DNA of 12,606 bases from Methylococcaceae bacterium. Its GTDB lineage: Bacteria > Pseudomonadota > Gammaproteobacteria > Methylococcales > Methylomonadaceae. The translations under genes were made by a program, and so were the position numbers. Numbering within the stretch: the stretch's first letter is position 1; the number at the start of each line of letters is the position of its first letter. The notes beneath the pieces are model-generated. The model did not search any database. It saw nothing but the letters and a program-made list of their open reading frames with translations, and was not told the origin of the DNA. This document shows positions 12,504-12,606 of the stretch, in pieces. Location: the NCBI GenBank assembly GCA_013138855.1, contig WTBX01000101.1, forward strand, positions 1 through 12,606, read 5' to 3'.

Positions 12504-12606
12504 GTAAGTGTTCAGTCCCCCTCTTAAAAAAAGAGGGGTTAGGGGAGATTTTATTAAATAAATCCCCCTCAACCCCCCTTTTCCAAAGGGGGAGGTGAAT
12601 ACTTAC
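12504..12606. repeat. C/G-tract paired-hairpin repeat, family 4, at window edge
   Basis: Outer arms GTAAGTGTTCA (12504-12514) and TGAATACTTAC (12596-12606) pair with one mismatch. Inside are two hairpins: CCCCTCTT/AAGAGGGG (12518-12525 with 12531-12538) and CCCCCTTT/AAAGGGGG (12574-12581 with 12585-12592). The two halves are inverted copies of each other (left GGGGTTAGGGGAGATTT against right AAATCCCCCTCAACCCC). It may continue past base 12606. Similar tracts occur as intergenic repeats in many bacterial genomes, from memory. Confidence 0.8.

Noticed and set aside
671..12606. CRISPR array
   Set aside because: The repeats are palindromic, far apart and of several families, with no regular spacers and no cas genes.
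1..12606. tRNA or rRNA genes
   Set aside because: I saw no cloverleaf with a TTCRA-type T arm and no rRNA-like stretch on either strand.

Overview
The window comes from an AT-rich gammaproteobacterium. The bamE/fur divergent pair, a lolC-lolD operon, a Slp-type outer-membrane lipoprotein, a TrhP (YegQ) homologue very close in sequence to the enteric protein and a single-chain Fe-S L-serine dehydratase all point that way. The combination of a DUF3754 protein, a DUF1097 protein and dense palindromic intergenic repeats reminds me of Methylococcales (methanotrophs) or Thiotrichales. That finer placement is an impression, not something the sequence proves.

Layout. Positions 1-467 hold the N-terminal third of trhP (minus strand), cut by the window edge. 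A repeat-bearing gap of about 530 bp follows, then a class 3 lipase (minus) and bamE (minus). bamE is divergent from fur (plus), which runs into lolC and lolD (plus, 8-bp overlap). A repeat-filled gap leads to an 80-residue orphan gene, one base ahead of a zinc-dependent medium-chain dehydrogenase (plus). Next are a DUF1097 membrane protein (plus), another repeat cluster, a DUF3754 protein (plus) and, convergent with it, slp (minus). A 101-residue lipoprotein (plus) sits between two long copies of one repeat. The window ends with sdaA (minus), an inverted-repeat-bounded 291-bp element, an orphan 134-residue gene (minus) and a G/C-tract repeat at the edge.

How the genes relate. Most are envelope or housekeeping functions: BamE (outer-membrane protein assembly), LolCD (lipoprotein release from the inner membrane), and the lipoproteins Slp, BamE and the 101-residue protein that would be LolCD clients. 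Fur controls iron response, TrhP modifies tRNA and SdaA deaminates serine. I see no defence system, prophage or biosynthetic cluster.

The most notable content is between the genes. At least four families of short repeats share one architecture: two inverted arms, each of which is itself a hairpin. In two families each arm begins with GGAG (GGAA in some copies) followed by the hairpin, the known head of REP sequences mobilised by RAYT (TnpA-REP) transposases. Paired inverted copies of this kind are called BIMEs or REPINs. Base changes between copies are matched across the arms, and one copy has a compensated base pair inside a single arm. No RAYT gene lies in the window.
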